Of a stretch of 64,000 bases of DNA, positions 10,279-18,968 are shown piece by piece. This stretch comes from Klebsiella oxytoca (GTDB lineage: Bacteria > Pseudomonadota > Gammaproteobacteria > Enterobacterales > Enterobacteriaceae): contig NZ_CP046115.1 in the NCBI RefSeq assembly GCF_009707385.1, positions 434,001 to 498,000 of the forward strand, in the 5' to 3' direction. Position numbers and translations under genes: made by a program. The notes under the pieces are model-generated. The model ran no database searches, was not told the DNA's origin, and worked only from the letters and a program-made list of their open reading frames with translations. Position 1 is the stretch's first letter. Every line of letters begins with the position of its first letter.

Positions 10279-11334
10279 TTATTTTGTTCCGTAGAACGCT
10301 TTAAGCACATCAATTGTTTGTGCCACTGCAGCTCTTGTCGGAGCCGTATCGGTTAAGCCATTTAACATCATAAAGTCATGGGTAGTACCATTATAACGAA
10401 CCGCAGTCACTTTCACGCCGGCATCGATTAATTTCTGCGCATAGGCTTCTCCCTCATCGCGCAGAACATCGTTTTGATCGGTAATAATAAACGTTTCCGG
10501 TAGCCCGGAGAGCTCTTCGAGGCTGGCCTGTAACGGTGAGGCAAGTTTTTCACTGCGTTTGGCTTTATCTGGCGCATAAGCATCCCAGAACCATTCCATC
10601 GCTTTTTTGGTTAACCAGGGACCTTCAGCAAAACTGGTGTACGACCCATCATCAAATTTAGCATTTGTTACCGGGTATAATAATACTTGCAAACCAAGCT
10701 TCGGTTCATTTTTATCCTTGCTCATGATCGCGATAGCGGTCGCCATATTACCGCCAACACTATCACCGGCAATAGCATATTTTTCTTTGGAAAATTTATA
10801 CTTATCAGCATCTTTAATCAGATCCTGTATTGCGGCATAAATTTGATGGAGCGGTTTAGGATACTGAGCTTCAGGAGAAGGAGTATAAACAATACTGGCA
10901 ACCGCGATTTTAGCGCCTGCGGTAAATTCTCTTAACAATCTATCGTGCGTATTTTCATCCCCCAGAACCCAGCCTCCTCCATGAACATAAAAGAGTACCG
11001 GGAGTTCACCCTCTGCGCCTTTCGGTCGCGTAATGCGTACTTTTACATCGCCAAGAGATTCTCCCAGGGCCAGAGTAATATCCTGGGTATCCACATCAGG
11101 TTTTTGTACCGGCTTTGCTTGCGCGTCTGCCAGCACTTTTCTGGCATCCTTGTAGCTGAGCTCATACAAAGGCGTTTTTGTAGCTGAAGCAACCTCATCC
11201 ATGAATGTTTTAACATCTTTATCAAGCCATGGATGCTGAGATGTAGGGGACTCATCCCCTGCAGTTGCCGACAATGCCATGGAAGAAACAGCCATTAATC
11301 CAGCGGTTATAAGTAACTGCTTGACTTTATTCAT
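10279..11334 (-). CDS. Exported alpha/beta hydrolase of the HSL/Aes esterase family
   Basis: The 351-residue protein starts with a clear Sec signal peptide (MNKVKQ, then a hydrophobic run ending SSMALSATA), so it should act in the periplasm or outside. It has the HSL-family oxyanion motif HGGGW, the nucleophile elbow GDSVGG (catalytic Ser), an acidic residue in TDQNDVLRDEGE and the catalytic His in GTTHDFMML. Family members cleave esters of short acyl chains; the substrate here is unknown. An exported member is unusual, because E. coli Aes is cytoplasmic. It is monocistronic, and its AT content is higher than that of the adhesin genes. Confidence 0.88.
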   Translation of the reverse strand: MNKVKQLLITAGLMAVSSMALSATAGDESPTSQHPWLDKDVKTFMDEVASATKTPLYELSYKDARKVLADAQAKPVQKPDVDTQDITLALGESLGDVKVRITRPKGAEGELPVLFYVHGGGWVLGDENTHDRLLREFTAGAKIAVASIVYTPSPEAQYPKPLHQIYAAIQDLIKDADKYKFSKEKYAIAGDSVGGNMATAIAIMSKDKNEPKLGLQVLLYPVTNAKFDDGSYTSFAEGPWLTKKAMEWFWDAYAPDKAKRSEKLASPLQASLEELSGLPETFIITDQNDVLRDEGEAYAQKLIDAGVKVTAVRYNGTTHDFMMLNGLTDTAPTRAAVAQTIDVLKAFYGTK

Positions 11335-12224
11335 AATAACGGCCTCAATGATTTATATAAAACGATGGTTTAGTAAAAAACAATAATTTCAACAGTCATT
11401 TGCATATTATTGCTACAGGCTGATAGTTAACCCTCTGTCAGGATAACTAATAAGAATACTAGTGGGCCGCTTTGACTTTTGCCTGTTATTTCTGCGCGTC
11501 GTCGTTCAGCTCCTCGCCTCCCGCGCTATGGAGAAATGGAAGGAGTATCATTGCGAAACTTTTTTGGATAAATAGCTGTGCCGATTACCAGTACACTATT
11601 GCCAGTCCGTGTTGACCTCCAGAGGAGGGGCCCATCGCTCTATTTAATTTAACGGTTGTTATATTAAACGGTATGGATGATTTTGCGTTATCGTGTCGCG
11701 AAGCGCCTACCATAACGGCATTCACGTAATGCACGCATGGCGAGTGCACTGGCTGATCAATCACACTGTTTGAGTACGAAACTGACCGAGGTTAGACATA
11801 ATCATGTCATTTATCATTAATTACACATACAAATAGTTTCTACTGTGTATCAACCTCCCTGTACTTAACTAAAAAGTTACTTAATCCCTCTCGTTATTAA
11901 TATATAGCTAAAAGGTATTAGTTTTTGATGGCTAACGCCAGATATCTGTAAGACAAACTACTAAAAACCACCATTAAATAATGCTTTATTACCATATAAA
12001 AGATTGTATTTAGAGTTAACTTCTAACAACCATATCTGTATACATTTCCAGTCACAAACAACCCTGCGAAATAGTAATGTACACACTCATTCAACTACTG
12101 TAACTTATGTTGCCATATTGTTAATGCTGATAAGGTGTTTACTCTCTATGCGATATGTAACTCGCTAATTTTACAACGAACAAGGCGTAGTGTCCTTTTT
12201 GACTATTATATTGAGTGAAAAGAT
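11335..12224. other. 890-bp AT-rich region without a recognisable gene
   Basis: Neither strand carries a convincing coding sequence. The part next to 11335 should hold the hydrolase promoter, and the part before 12225 the promoter of the small unknown gene. I saw no tRNA, repeat or insertion-sequence end. Confidence 0.5.
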
Positions 12225-12614
12225 ATGGCGGAGATAGCTATTAAAGGAAAAATAATTAATTTTCCGTTTGATACAAAAATATCTAAGGTCATGAGTGAGA
12301 TTGATTCCATCAACTTTCAATGTAGACAGATTCAACGTGACAAGTGCCTGATTGTGTTTGAAAAAGGAACTTTATCTATTGGTATGCACGCTGAGCATAT
12401 GCACCTGATGCACCATTTGATACCTAATATCCGATTCTGTCGCTTACTGAAAGCTTATGGCATCATGCTAAAAGATCCTATCTATCAATTTCGAAACGAT
12501 AGCGTGGGTGGTACTTTTCTCTTCGCCAGGGGGAGAACATCACTTTGGCGCAAAGTTTTCATCAATTACTTTACTAGTGCAAATAAAATGAAGGTTAACA
12601 ATGAAATCGGGTAA
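12225..12614 (+). CDS. Small protein of unknown function coupled to an EamA exporter
   Basis: The frame encodes a 129-residue soluble basic protein with no signal or membrane segment and a His/Met-rich centre (GMHAEHMHLMHHL). I do not recognise the family. The stop lies 14 bases inside the following exporter gene, so the two are probably translationally coupled. GAGTGAAAAG precedes the ATG, a weak ribosome site. Codon use is AT-rich like its neighbour. It could be a regulator of the exporter, but nothing in the sequence proves this. Confidence 0.6.
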   Translation: MAEIAIKGKIINFPFDTKISKVMSEIDSINFQCRQIQRDKCLIVFEKGTLSIGMHAEHMHLMHHLIPNIRFCRLLKAYGIMLKDPIYQFRNDSVGGTFLFARGRTSLWRKVFINYFTSANKMKVNNEIG

Positions 12615-13521
12615 ATATATTGGGATCATTTATGCTCTTCTTGCTGCTATATTTAATGGCACAGTTGGCGTAATGAGTGTAAAGCTTTTCCAGGCAGGCC
12701 TGTCATCCAGTGAGGTAGCATTCTATAAATGCTTAATTGGTCTTTTTATCGTGTTAGCAGTGATAATTTTTTCAGGAAAGATAAAACATGCAGTTCAGTT
12801 TATCAAGTCTAAATGGATTGTCGGATTAGTATGTGCATTCTTAGGTTTTTTTATCCTTTATCATTTCGAAACAAAAGCCTACACAACGACAAATGTATCC
12901 ACTGTTGTATTTGTTCTGTTTGGTAGCGCTACTGTTTTTTCCTTTTTATTATCAGCGGTCGCTGAAAAACGTATGTTGTCATTTAACGAATTGATTACTA
13001 TCGTTTTATCCCTTTGCGGTTTATACCTTATTTTTGCGCAAGGTGGGGGAATAAATATGGCATTAAACGAAGGGTTAATCTGTGCCATCATAGCGGGTTT
13101 GGGTTACGGTGGATTCCTGTTCCTTTCCCGCAAACTCAACTTCGGAGCCGGTATACCGCAGATGTTCACGCTTCTTTTTTTTGGTTCAATCTATTTATTT
13201 ATCCCTTTTGATAAAGCCGTGGATATTTCGTCTCTTACCCTGTGGAGCATCGCACTATTGGTACTTCTCGCCATCCTGCCTACAATTGGTGGTTTCTGGT
13301 GTACAACAAAAGCATTGACTCTTACTTCCAGCCAATCCGTTCAGTTGATAGAGCTTTCAGAACCTGTTTTTGCAATCCTTTTTAGCCTGTTAATCCTTGG
13401 ACAACAGCCGACACTGGCACAAGTAGCTGGGGGCGGATTAATTTTTGCTTCAATTTTCCTCCATGAGTTCAACATCATAGAACGCCTGCTATCTTCAGGT
13501 CGTTTTAAGAAAGCTATTTAA
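12601..13521 (+). CDS. EamA-family (drug/metabolite transporter) inner-membrane permease
   Basis: The 306-residue polytopic protein has about ten hydrophobic helices in two homologous halves, typical of DMT/EamA exporters such as RhaT or YdcZ relatives. The N-terminal helix is GIIYALLAAIFNGTVGVMSV and the second EamA half contains LSEPVFAILFSLLILGQ, a hallmark of the family. The substrate is unknown. It overlaps the preceding small gene by 14 bp and is followed by a strong terminator. Confidence 0.88.
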   Translation: MKSGKYIGIIYALLAAIFNGTVGVMSVKLFQAGLSSSEVAFYKCLIGLFIVLAVIIFSGKIKHAVQFIKSKWIVGLVCAFLGFFILYHFETKAYTTTNVSTVVFVLFGSATVFSFLLSAVAEKRMLSFNELITIVLSLCGLYLIFAQGGGINMALNEGLICAIIAGLGYGGFLFLSRKLNFGAGIPQMFTLLFFGSIYLFIPFDKAVDISSLTLWSIALLVLLAILPTIGGFWCTTKALTLTSSQSVQLIELSEPVFAILFSLLILGQQPTLAQVAGGGLIFASIFLHEFNIIERLLSSGRFKKAI

Positions 13522-13525
13522 CCTC

Positions 13526-13549
13526 AAAGCCACTTCAAGTGGCTTTTTA
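13526..13549 (+). terminator. Rho-independent terminator after the EamA gene
   Basis: An AAGCCACTT/AAGTGGCTT stem with a short loop is followed by a T run, just after the permease stop at 13521. Confidence 0.8.
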
Positions 13550-13573
13550 TTCACTTCAAAAGTAACTATCCAT

Positions 13574-13696
13574 AATGACCGTTATGTGGCGCGGGAGATG
13601 CTGTCCGATAGGGTTAAGCAAATTGAGTTTGATGTAACCGCAACGGAGTTGGCCACACAATTTTTAAACCCAGTCACGCATAAAGACCATTATTGA
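13574..13696 (+). pseudogene. Possible 3' remnant of a lost gene
   Basis: A 40-codon open frame with protein-like composition (NDRYVAREML, KQIEFDVTATELATQFL) ends in TGA at 13694-13696 and has no start codon. It lies in the 340-bp gap between the EamA terminator and the EVE gene. The family is not recognised and chance cannot be excluded. Confidence 0.25.
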
Positions 13697-13803
13697 ACGA
13701 TAAGGAGTGTTTAGTTGGGAGTATGATGCGTCCGGTAATCGCTTTTTGCATACAATACGGGTATATCTGTGGTTTAAATCTGGATATCTAATAATGCGCA
13801 GAT

Positions 13804-13829
13804 AAAAACCAGCACAAAATTTGTGCTGG
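13804..13829 (-). terminator. Terminator of the VOC-EVE gene pair
   Basis: On the minus strand a CCAGCACAAA/TTTGTGCTGG stem is followed by TTTTTAT, 33 bp after the EVE-protein stop. Confidence 0.75.
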
Positions 13830-13862
13830 CCTGAAAGGCTGATATGATATTAATTATTATAT

Positions 13863-14273
13863 TTACTTCATCTTATTGAGGATTGATAAAAAGTCATGGC
13901 CGGATATCTCCAGAATGCCAAATCTCAATTGATATCCCCAGTTTTTATTCCCTGATGTGAATTCAAGGGTGTCCAGCATATTTGATATCGGACATTTACA
14001 ATTACTTAACCATCTGACATCTCTTCTGAAAGGGACAAATCCGTCCCCCATGTCAAACTGATAAACTTCTCCCTCTTTAATATACCCAATAGCGGTAAAT
14101 GCCATCAGGCGATCTTTTTTCATGAACTTCATGGATGGTGAATAGTATACTATTCCATCACCACTTTTCATTCGCGCCAACGGCGCTCTTTTTCCATGGC
14201 AAACCTGCATAAAATGACCTGTGTAGCCATACTCAACATGTTCTCCGCAGGCCACTGCCAGCCAGTATTTCAT
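13863..14273 (-). CDS. EVE/UPF0310-type small protein
   Basis: The 136-residue product starts MKYWLAVACGEHV, a pattern typical of EVE-domain (PUA-like) UPF0310 proteins. It continues with GKRAPLARMKSGDGIVYYSP, also characteristic of the family. EVE domains bind modified bases in DNA or RNA and occur in some defence and restriction proteins; stand-alone members such as this have no settled role. Its ATG shares a base with the stop of the upstream VOC gene (TAATG), so translation is coupled. I preferred this start to one 21 bases further upstream. Confidence 0.8.
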   Translation of the reverse strand: MKYWLAVACGEHVEYGYTGHFMQVCHGKRAPLARMKSGDGIVYYSPSMKFMKKDRLMAFTAIGYIKEGEVYQFDMGDGFVPFRRDVRWLSNCKCPISNMLDTLEFTSGNKNWGYQLRFGILEISGHDFLSILNKMK

Positions 14274-14659
14274 TATTCTGGCCCTAAAACACAAACGCGA
14301 AGTCGATGACCATCAGGATCAATAACTGCAAATGCATAACCAAAGTCAAGCGTGACTGGTTTTTGAATGACTGTAACTTTATTTTTTATACACCACTCGT
14401 TATACAAGGCATCAATATCATCTTTACTTTGAACAGTAAAAACGATTTCACCTGTAGCAATCCTGGGGGTGTGATTTACATTTACCGCTGGCTCAACGGT
14501 ATAGCATGACCATAAGCCTAGTTTAAATTTGTTACCTATGACAAATAAAGCAAATGTGGGGCTTTTTTCCACTGGTTTACAACCCAGCAATGATTCATAA
14601 AAATCACTGCTTTCCATGACGTTTTTTACATATAATATTGAAATATCGGCAGTCAACAT
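14273..14659 (-). CDS. VOC-superfamily (glyoxalase/bleomycin-resistance-like) protein
   Basis: The 128-residue protein has the paired beta-alpha-beta-beta-beta modules of the vicinal oxygen chelate fold. ILYVKNVMESSDFYESLLG at the N-terminus and FAVIDPDGHRLRVCVL at the C-terminus are typical. Members isomerise or cleave small molecules, or bind drugs as dimers; the substrate cannot be read from sequence. It overlaps the EVE gene by one base and lies 59 bp from the stop of the WYL-type regulator, on the same strand. Confidence 0.85.
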   Translation of the reverse strand: MLTADISILYVKNVMESSDFYESLLGCKPVEKSPTFALFVIGNKFKLGLWSCYTVEPAVNVNHTPRIATGEIVFTVQSKDDIDALYNEWCIKNKVTVIQKPVTLDFGYAFAVIDPDGHRLRVCVLGPE

Positions 14660-14718
14660 GATTTTATCCTCTGTTAGTTGTTCGGAGGTATCATAGCTAA
14701 ATGCCGTGACAGTTTTTG

Positions 14719-15414
14719 TCAGTAGGTTTTCTTTTGAGGAATACTTTCGTGTTCTTTCCAGTCTTTCAGAAGCTTCTGTCGGGTCTGTGGATAGCGACGT
14801 TCAGTGACAGTAAGCTCTTTAATTCTGTCCAGACGAAAACTACGAAATGTCTGACGTAATTCACACCAGCCTGCCAGCATGCGCGACGTATCAAAGAAAC
14901 CTAAAGCAACAGGCCAGATATCTCTTGAGGTTATAACGTCATTTTTATCAGCGTAATTAATCCTGACTATATTCCGACTGGTTATTGCTTTTCGTATTTC
15001 ATTGAGATAGTTGTGATGCCTATGATCAAAGTCTGAAGAGATAAGTAGGGAGTGATTATCTATTTCATTTGCAAGGTATTCAGGGAGGACCGAATGAATC
15101 TTTGCCATAACGTTATTCGCTGCGGTATTTAATTCTTCGTTTGTGTTTTGCATAACCCAGTTTAATCCCAGGATTAAAGCATCGACTTCATTTTTATTAA
15201 ACATTAGTGGTGGAATATTGAAGTCTGACTTAAGTTTATAGCCAATACCGGCACTGCCTTCAATCTCAGCTCCCTGTTGGGTAAGCGTGGTGATATCGCG
15301 ATAAACACTGCGAACGCTCACATTCAGTTCCTGTGACAGAAACACAGCAGTCACTGGATAGCGGTGAGAACGTAGGATTTGTATCAGCTCAAGAAGGCGT
15401 TGGGTTCTTGTCAT
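14719..15414 (-). CDS. YafY-like transcriptional regulator (HTH_11 plus WYL domain)
   Basis: The protein has an N-terminal winged helix (RTQRLLELIQILRSHRYPVT, then LNVSVRSVYRDITTL) and a C-terminal WYL-type domain (IVRINYADKNDV, LAGWCELRQTFRSFRLDRI). WYL regulators bind small nucleotide-like ligands or nucleic acid and often control neighbouring metabolic or defence genes. It is in line with the VOC and EVE genes and may regulate them. I chose the ATG at 15414 (231 residues) because family members begin just before the RTQRLL motif. An in-frame ATG at 15507 would add 31 unrelated residues, and neither start has a strong ribosome site. Confidence 0.85.
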   Translation of the reverse strand: MTRTQRLLELIQILRSHRYPVTAVFLSQELNVSVRSVYRDITTLTQQGAEIEGSAGIGYKLKSDFNIPPLMFNKNEVDALILGLNWVMQNTNEELNTAANNVMAKIHSVLPEYLANEIDNHSLLISSDFDHRHHNYLNEIRKAITSRNIVRINYADKNDVITSRDIWPVALGFFDTSRMLAGWCELRQTFRSFRLDRIKELTVTERRYPQTRQKLLKDWKEHESIPQKKTY

Positions 15415-15644
15415 ATGTTTTATTTTAGCCTCAGGAATCATCGGTATCGTTTGCAGGGATACGTCAGGAAGTACATGCGGTTCAGAGCGTACGATAGAGT
15501 CTACCATCAGGTCTGGTGAAGTGGCGGTTTAAAAGCGATAGCACCTTTGGCCATAGATGTGAGCAGGAATAGGGGTGGGGGAGATTTAATGCCGCTTTGC
15601 GGCGAATAATCGAACGAAGTTCGATGGAGATTCCGGTTGCAGAA

Positions 15645-15670
15645 AAGCAAAAACCCGCCTTTTGGGCGGG
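15645..15670 (-). terminator. Terminator in the outer tRNA-Phe repeat
   Basis: A CCCGCC/GGCGGG stem is followed on the minus strand by TTTTTGCTTTT. It is the diverged third copy of the repeat terminator. Confidence 0.6.
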
Positions 15671-15807
15671 TTCTTTAAATAGTGGTGCCCGGACTCGGAC
15701 TAACGCCGGAGGCGTTGAACAGCGCGCTTGCCGCGCTGGCCCCGAAGGGGTGAGCCGCTGTGCGGCGAATAATCGAACGGAGTTCGATGGAGAGTCCGGT
15801 GGCAGAA

Positions 15808-15835
15808 AAGCAAAAACCCAGCCATAGGCTGGGTT
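15808..15835 (-). terminator. Terminator in the second tRNA-Phe repeat
   Basis: A CCCAGCC/GGCTGGG stem with a 3-base loop is followed by TTTTTGCTTTT on the minus strand. Confidence 0.7.
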
Positions 15836-15970
15836 CTCTGAATAAGTGGTGCCCGGACTCGGACTAACGCCGGAGGCGTTGAACAGCGTGCTTGTCGCGC
15901 TGGCCCCGGAGGGGTGAGCCGCTGTGCGGCGAATAATCGAACGGAGTTCGATGGAGAGTCCGGTGGCAGA

Positions 15971-15999
15971 AAAGCAAAAGCCCAGCCATAGGCTGGGTT
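15971..15999 (-). terminator. Terminator of tRNA-Phe (first repeat)
   Basis: A CCCAGCC/GGCTGGG stem followed by CTTTTGCTTTT starts 18 bases after the tRNA CCA end on the minus strand. Confidence 0.8.
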
Positions 16000-16010
16000 C
16001 TCTGAATAAG

Positions 16011-16086
16011 TGGTGCCCGGACTCGGAATCGAACCAAGGACACGGGGATTTTCAATCCCCTGCTCTACCGACTGAGCTATCCGGGC
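16011..16086 (-). tRNA. pheU: tRNA-Phe (anticodon GAA)
   Basis: The 76-nt gene matches the E. coli tRNA-Phe sequence as I recall it, with encoded CCA, anticodon GAA in GGATTGAAAATCC, and a complete cloverleaf. Its position beside yjdC-dsbD corresponds to pheU. The 3' end faces the accessory region, the usual orientation for an island attachment site. Confidence 0.97.
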
Positions 16087-16201
16087 AACGGGGCGCATTA
16101 AACCGTAATCCGTACGTTCCGTCAACCAAATTTCTCGATTAATCTATCGGTTGCTTAACTTTGCGGCAATTTTGCGCCTGAAGGCGCTTTTTTGTTGAAA
16201 A

Positions 16202-18289
16202 TTACATCATTCCGTTATCGCCTTCGCGGATTTTCCACCCGCTTGTCACCGAGATAGCGCGGCGCAATCCGGATATCGTGTAGTCGCCAACCACGTCCTC
16301 GTCATTGCGCGGAGAACTGATTGCAATCTCTGCATCCACGCCATGACGATAGGCGCCATGATGGCTAAAGATAGTGCCGATAAAACATTTATCGTTTAGC
16401 CAGACCGGAATATACGCCACGGTTTCATAAATATAATTAGACGCTACGCCGCTGTAATAGCTGTCCGCGTCGTCGGATGACGTACCGGGCGGAATAGGGC
16501 AAATCGGCGCGTCGTTGTCGCTCTGCGGTTTATCTTTCAGCAGGTTGCTCTGCATAACCTCCAGCGACTTCAGCAGATCTGATTTTTCTCTATCGCTTAG
16601 CGCGGGCGTCAGCGGCTGGTCTTTGTCCGGCGAGCGGATGTCATTGAGCGTATAGCGATAGCGCACCGTTACCGCCGGCGTGCTGCTCGAAGCGCTAAAT
16701 GGACGCAATAGATAGAGATTATCTTCACCAAACTGGCCGTTATACCACAGCGCATAAACCTGGCCGTTAATGCGTACCCAGTGGCTCCACTGGTTGGCGC
16801 CGCGACCGTTAAGGGAATAGATTGCGCCGGGGACGCCTGCGTCAAAATCATCGCCATTGCCGCTATCGTCGCTGTTCACTGTCTCAAAAACGTTGTCGCT
16901 GCGTTTTAATATTCCGGTATAGCTAAAGAGCCCGGTACCGCCGACGTAGCTGTCGATAATCAAATCGCGTCTGCCGTCACCATCGAGGTCAACCAGGGTA
17001 AAGCTGACCTTACCGTTTTCGGAGTCGGCGCTGATACCGGATTGCAGAAACGCCTGCCACTCATCATCGCTGATATCAGCTGCAGGCTTCGTCGTCGTTA
17101 CCAAAGAGTCGTCCGCATAGCTCAGCGTAAAATGGCTGACATTACCGGTGAGGGGAAACTGCTCGGCGATCTTATTGAGATCCAGTTCAGGATTCACCTT
17201 CTGCTCTTTTAACACGGCGTTATATAACGCCTTTAGCGCGTTGTTATCCGCGTCTTTTTGCTGTTCTGGAATCACTTTGTTGACGAAGGTAGGCAGCATC
17301 CACGCTCCGCCGGGGGCGATTTCCCGGCAGGCGCCGGTGGTATATTTAAGGCTCTGCACGAACGTTTTGCCATTCCAGACGCGCTCTTCACCGCTGATGC
17401 AGTCGGCGACGCCGCGGCCTTTATTAAAAAAGATAAGCACACCGTCGGCATAGCTTGAGGCGTCAGTGGTCACCAGCTGAGGCTGCGTCTGCAGCGCTTT
17501 GTCGACAACCCATATGGCGTAGCCGTCGTTATAGGCTGCGCGCCAGCACAACGCCTGAACCAGGATATGGTTTTTATCCAGAGCGGTGGCGGTGAGCTGG
17601 CGCTCAGACGCCGGAATATCCGCGTTTTGCCAGTCATCACACCGGCTGTTTAACAGAGGAACTAGCTGGGGAAGCAGTTTCTGCCGCTGTTTTGCCGTTA
17701 GCTCCGCAGTAGCCGCATTTGGGACAACCGGCGCGGCGATAATTTCCGGCGCGGGTGTCGCTAACAGAACGTTGTCATCGCCGGCGTCGCCTTTACGTAA
17801 GAGCGCATCGGCAGTGCCCAGGCGCTGCTGGAACTCATCCATTTTCAGGAAGACGGCGCTGCTGCCCGCGCTGGAGAGCAGCTTACGCTCGCCGTTAAGC
17901 ACAAGTTCAATTTTGCCGTTGCGCTCCAGGGCCTGAATCAGGGCAGTCGTCTGGGTATCATCAAAGCGAAAATGACTCTCATCGACGGCATCAAGGGAAC
18001 CGTTATCCCGATCGTCAATGAACAGATTTACCGTGGCGTCGGGAGGAATATCGCGCTCGGTTTGCGCGAAGGTTGCCATAGCGATGACGTGCTGCGCCGC
18101 GCCCGCATTGCGGGTCAACAGCACGCTGACTTCGCCCAGGGTTACTCCATAGCCTGCGGCCCGGCAGGTGCCGGTGTTATCGCAGGCGAGCTCCCAGTCT
18201 TTATACGCGAAAGAGAAACCTTGCGGAGAGGCTGCCAGAAGCGGTGTTGAAAACAGCCCCATAATCGCAACCCAAAGAAGAGAGCGCAT
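16202..18289 (-). CDS. Exported DUF1176-type protein
   Basis: The 695-residue protein has a Sec signal peptide (MRSLLWVAIMGLFSTPLLAA). The N-terminal half resembles DUF1176 proteins (FAYKDWELACDNTGTCRAAGY). A calcium-binding-like DLDGDGRRDLIIDSYVGGTG segment lies near residues 440-460, recalling FG-GAP/VCBS-type repeats. The function is unknown and it probably acts in the periplasm. The ATG at 18289 has AGGG at 6-base spacing; the ATG 18 bases upstream lacks a ribosome site. It lies between tRNA-Phe and yjdC, where E. coli K-12 has no such gene as far as I remember. Confidence 0.8.
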   Translation of the reverse strand: MRSLLWVAIMGLFSTPLLAASPQGFSFAYKDWELACDNTGTCRAAGYGVTLGEVSVLLTRNAGAAQHVIAMATFAQTERDIPPDATVNLFIDDRDNGSLDAVDESHFRFDDTQTTALIQALERNGKIELVLNGERKLLSSAGSSAVFLKMDEFQQRLGTADALLRKGDAGDDNVLLATPAPEIIAAPVVPNAATAELTAKQRQKLLPQLVPLLNSRCDDWQNADIPASERQLTATALDKNHILVQALCWRAAYNDGYAIWVVDKALQTQPQLVTTDASSYADGVLIFFNKGRGVADCISGEERVWNGKTFVQSLKYTTGACREIAPGGAWMLPTFVNKVIPEQQKDADNNALKALYNAVLKEQKVNPELDLNKIAEQFPLTGNVSHFTLSYADDSLVTTTKPAADISDDEWQAFLQSGISADSENGKVSFTLVDLDGDGRRDLIIDSYVGGTGLFSYTGILKRSDNVFETVNSDDSGNGDDFDAGVPGAIYSLNGRGANQWSHWVRINGQVYALWYNGQFGEDNLYLLRPFSASSSTPAVTVRYRYTLNDIRSPDKDQPLTPALSDREKSDLLKSLEVMQSNLLKDKPQSDNDAPICPIPPGTSSDDADSYYSGVASNYIYETVAYIPVWLNDKCFIGTIFSHHGAYRHGVDAEIAISSPRNDEDVVGDYTISGLRRAISVTSGWKIREGDNGMM

Positions 18290-18357
18290 ATAAAACCCTG
18301 TCAGCATATCGGTGAAGGAGAAATTATATGCGCGATGAATCGCTTAAGATATCGGAA

Positions 18358-18933
18358 TCAGGTCAGGGCGCCGCCCATTCGGCACTGGGCAAAACGCAAA
18401 ATGTCTTCCGCCAGGCGGCGCGCGGTATCGACATCGGCCTGACTACGCTTGATTAACAGACGACTCAGACAGCCTTCGATGATCAGCTCCATCTGCTTTG
18501 CGACCATAGCTGGATCGTCAACCTCGAGCTGGCTAAGCAGTTCATGGGTATAGGCCAGGGAAGCCTGCTTTTGCTGTTCGGCTAATTGGTGAATAGGATG
18601 CTGGGCGTCCGGGTAGAAAGTACAGGCAGCAATAAACAGACAGCCTGGGTAACGATGGTTGCTGACGCAGGTGGTCAGCGCGGCGTAACGCGCCAGTAGT
18701 TTTTGCTCCGCGCTTAGCGATTCGTCCAGTAAAAGCTGGCGGCGCCAGGCATCAACCTGCTGGCTGAGGTAGCGAAGCGCATCGTAAAGCAGCGCCTCCT
18801 GGTCAGGCCAGAAACGTTTGAGGTCATTAAGCGGGTAAGCCACGCGCTCGGCGACCATTTCCAGCGTGGTGTTAGCGATACCCTCGATTTCGAGGATTTG
18901 GATGGCTTCACCCAGGACATCTTCACGTTGCAC
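18358..18933 (-). CDS. yjdC: TetR-family transcriptional regulator YjdC
   Basis: The 191-residue protein has an N-terminal TetR helix-turn-helix ([26 protein letters not shown]) and a helical C-terminal ligand domain, and matches E. coli YjdC in length and sequence. I chose a GTG start at 18933 because GGAGGAG sits 6 bases upstream; the frame is open further, into the end of dsbD. It is the last gene of the probable cutA-dsbD-yjdC operon. The ligand and targets are not established to my knowledge. Confidence 0.9.
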   Translation of the reverse strand: MQREDVLGEAIQILEIEGIANTTLEMVAERVAYPLNDLKRFWPDQEALLYDALRYLSQQVDAWRRQLLLDESLSAEQKLLARYAALTTCVSNHRYPGCLFIAACTFYPDAQHPIHQLAEQQKQASLAYTHELLSQLEVDDPAMVAKQMELIIEGCLSRLLIKRSQADVDTARRLAEDILRFAQCRMGGALT

Positions 18934-18968
18934 GGTCTTCTCCTCCATTTTTCCTCCTAAAGTGTCGC

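Larger units (their letters stand above)
15588..16010 (-). repeat. 164-bp tandem repeats carrying the tRNA-Phe 3' end
   Basis: Read on the minus strand, two units (15847-16010 and 15683-15846) plus a diverged partial unit (15588-15682) follow the tRNA. Each full unit contains a terminator hairpin and the palindromic TCGAACNNNGTTCGA, and ends in the last 17 bases of the tRNA gene (copies at 15683-15699 and 15847-15863; the real one at 16011-16027). The full units differ at only a few bases. The arrangement matches the rtT repeats behind E. coli tyrT. Confidence 0.85.

Noticed and set aside
15700..16125. 141-codon minus-strand frame across tRNA-Phe and its repeats
   Set aside because: It reads through the tRNA and three terminators and its peptide is made of the repeat itself. 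It is a well-known type of false gene, though a short basic peptide like Tpr of rtT cannot be fully excluded.
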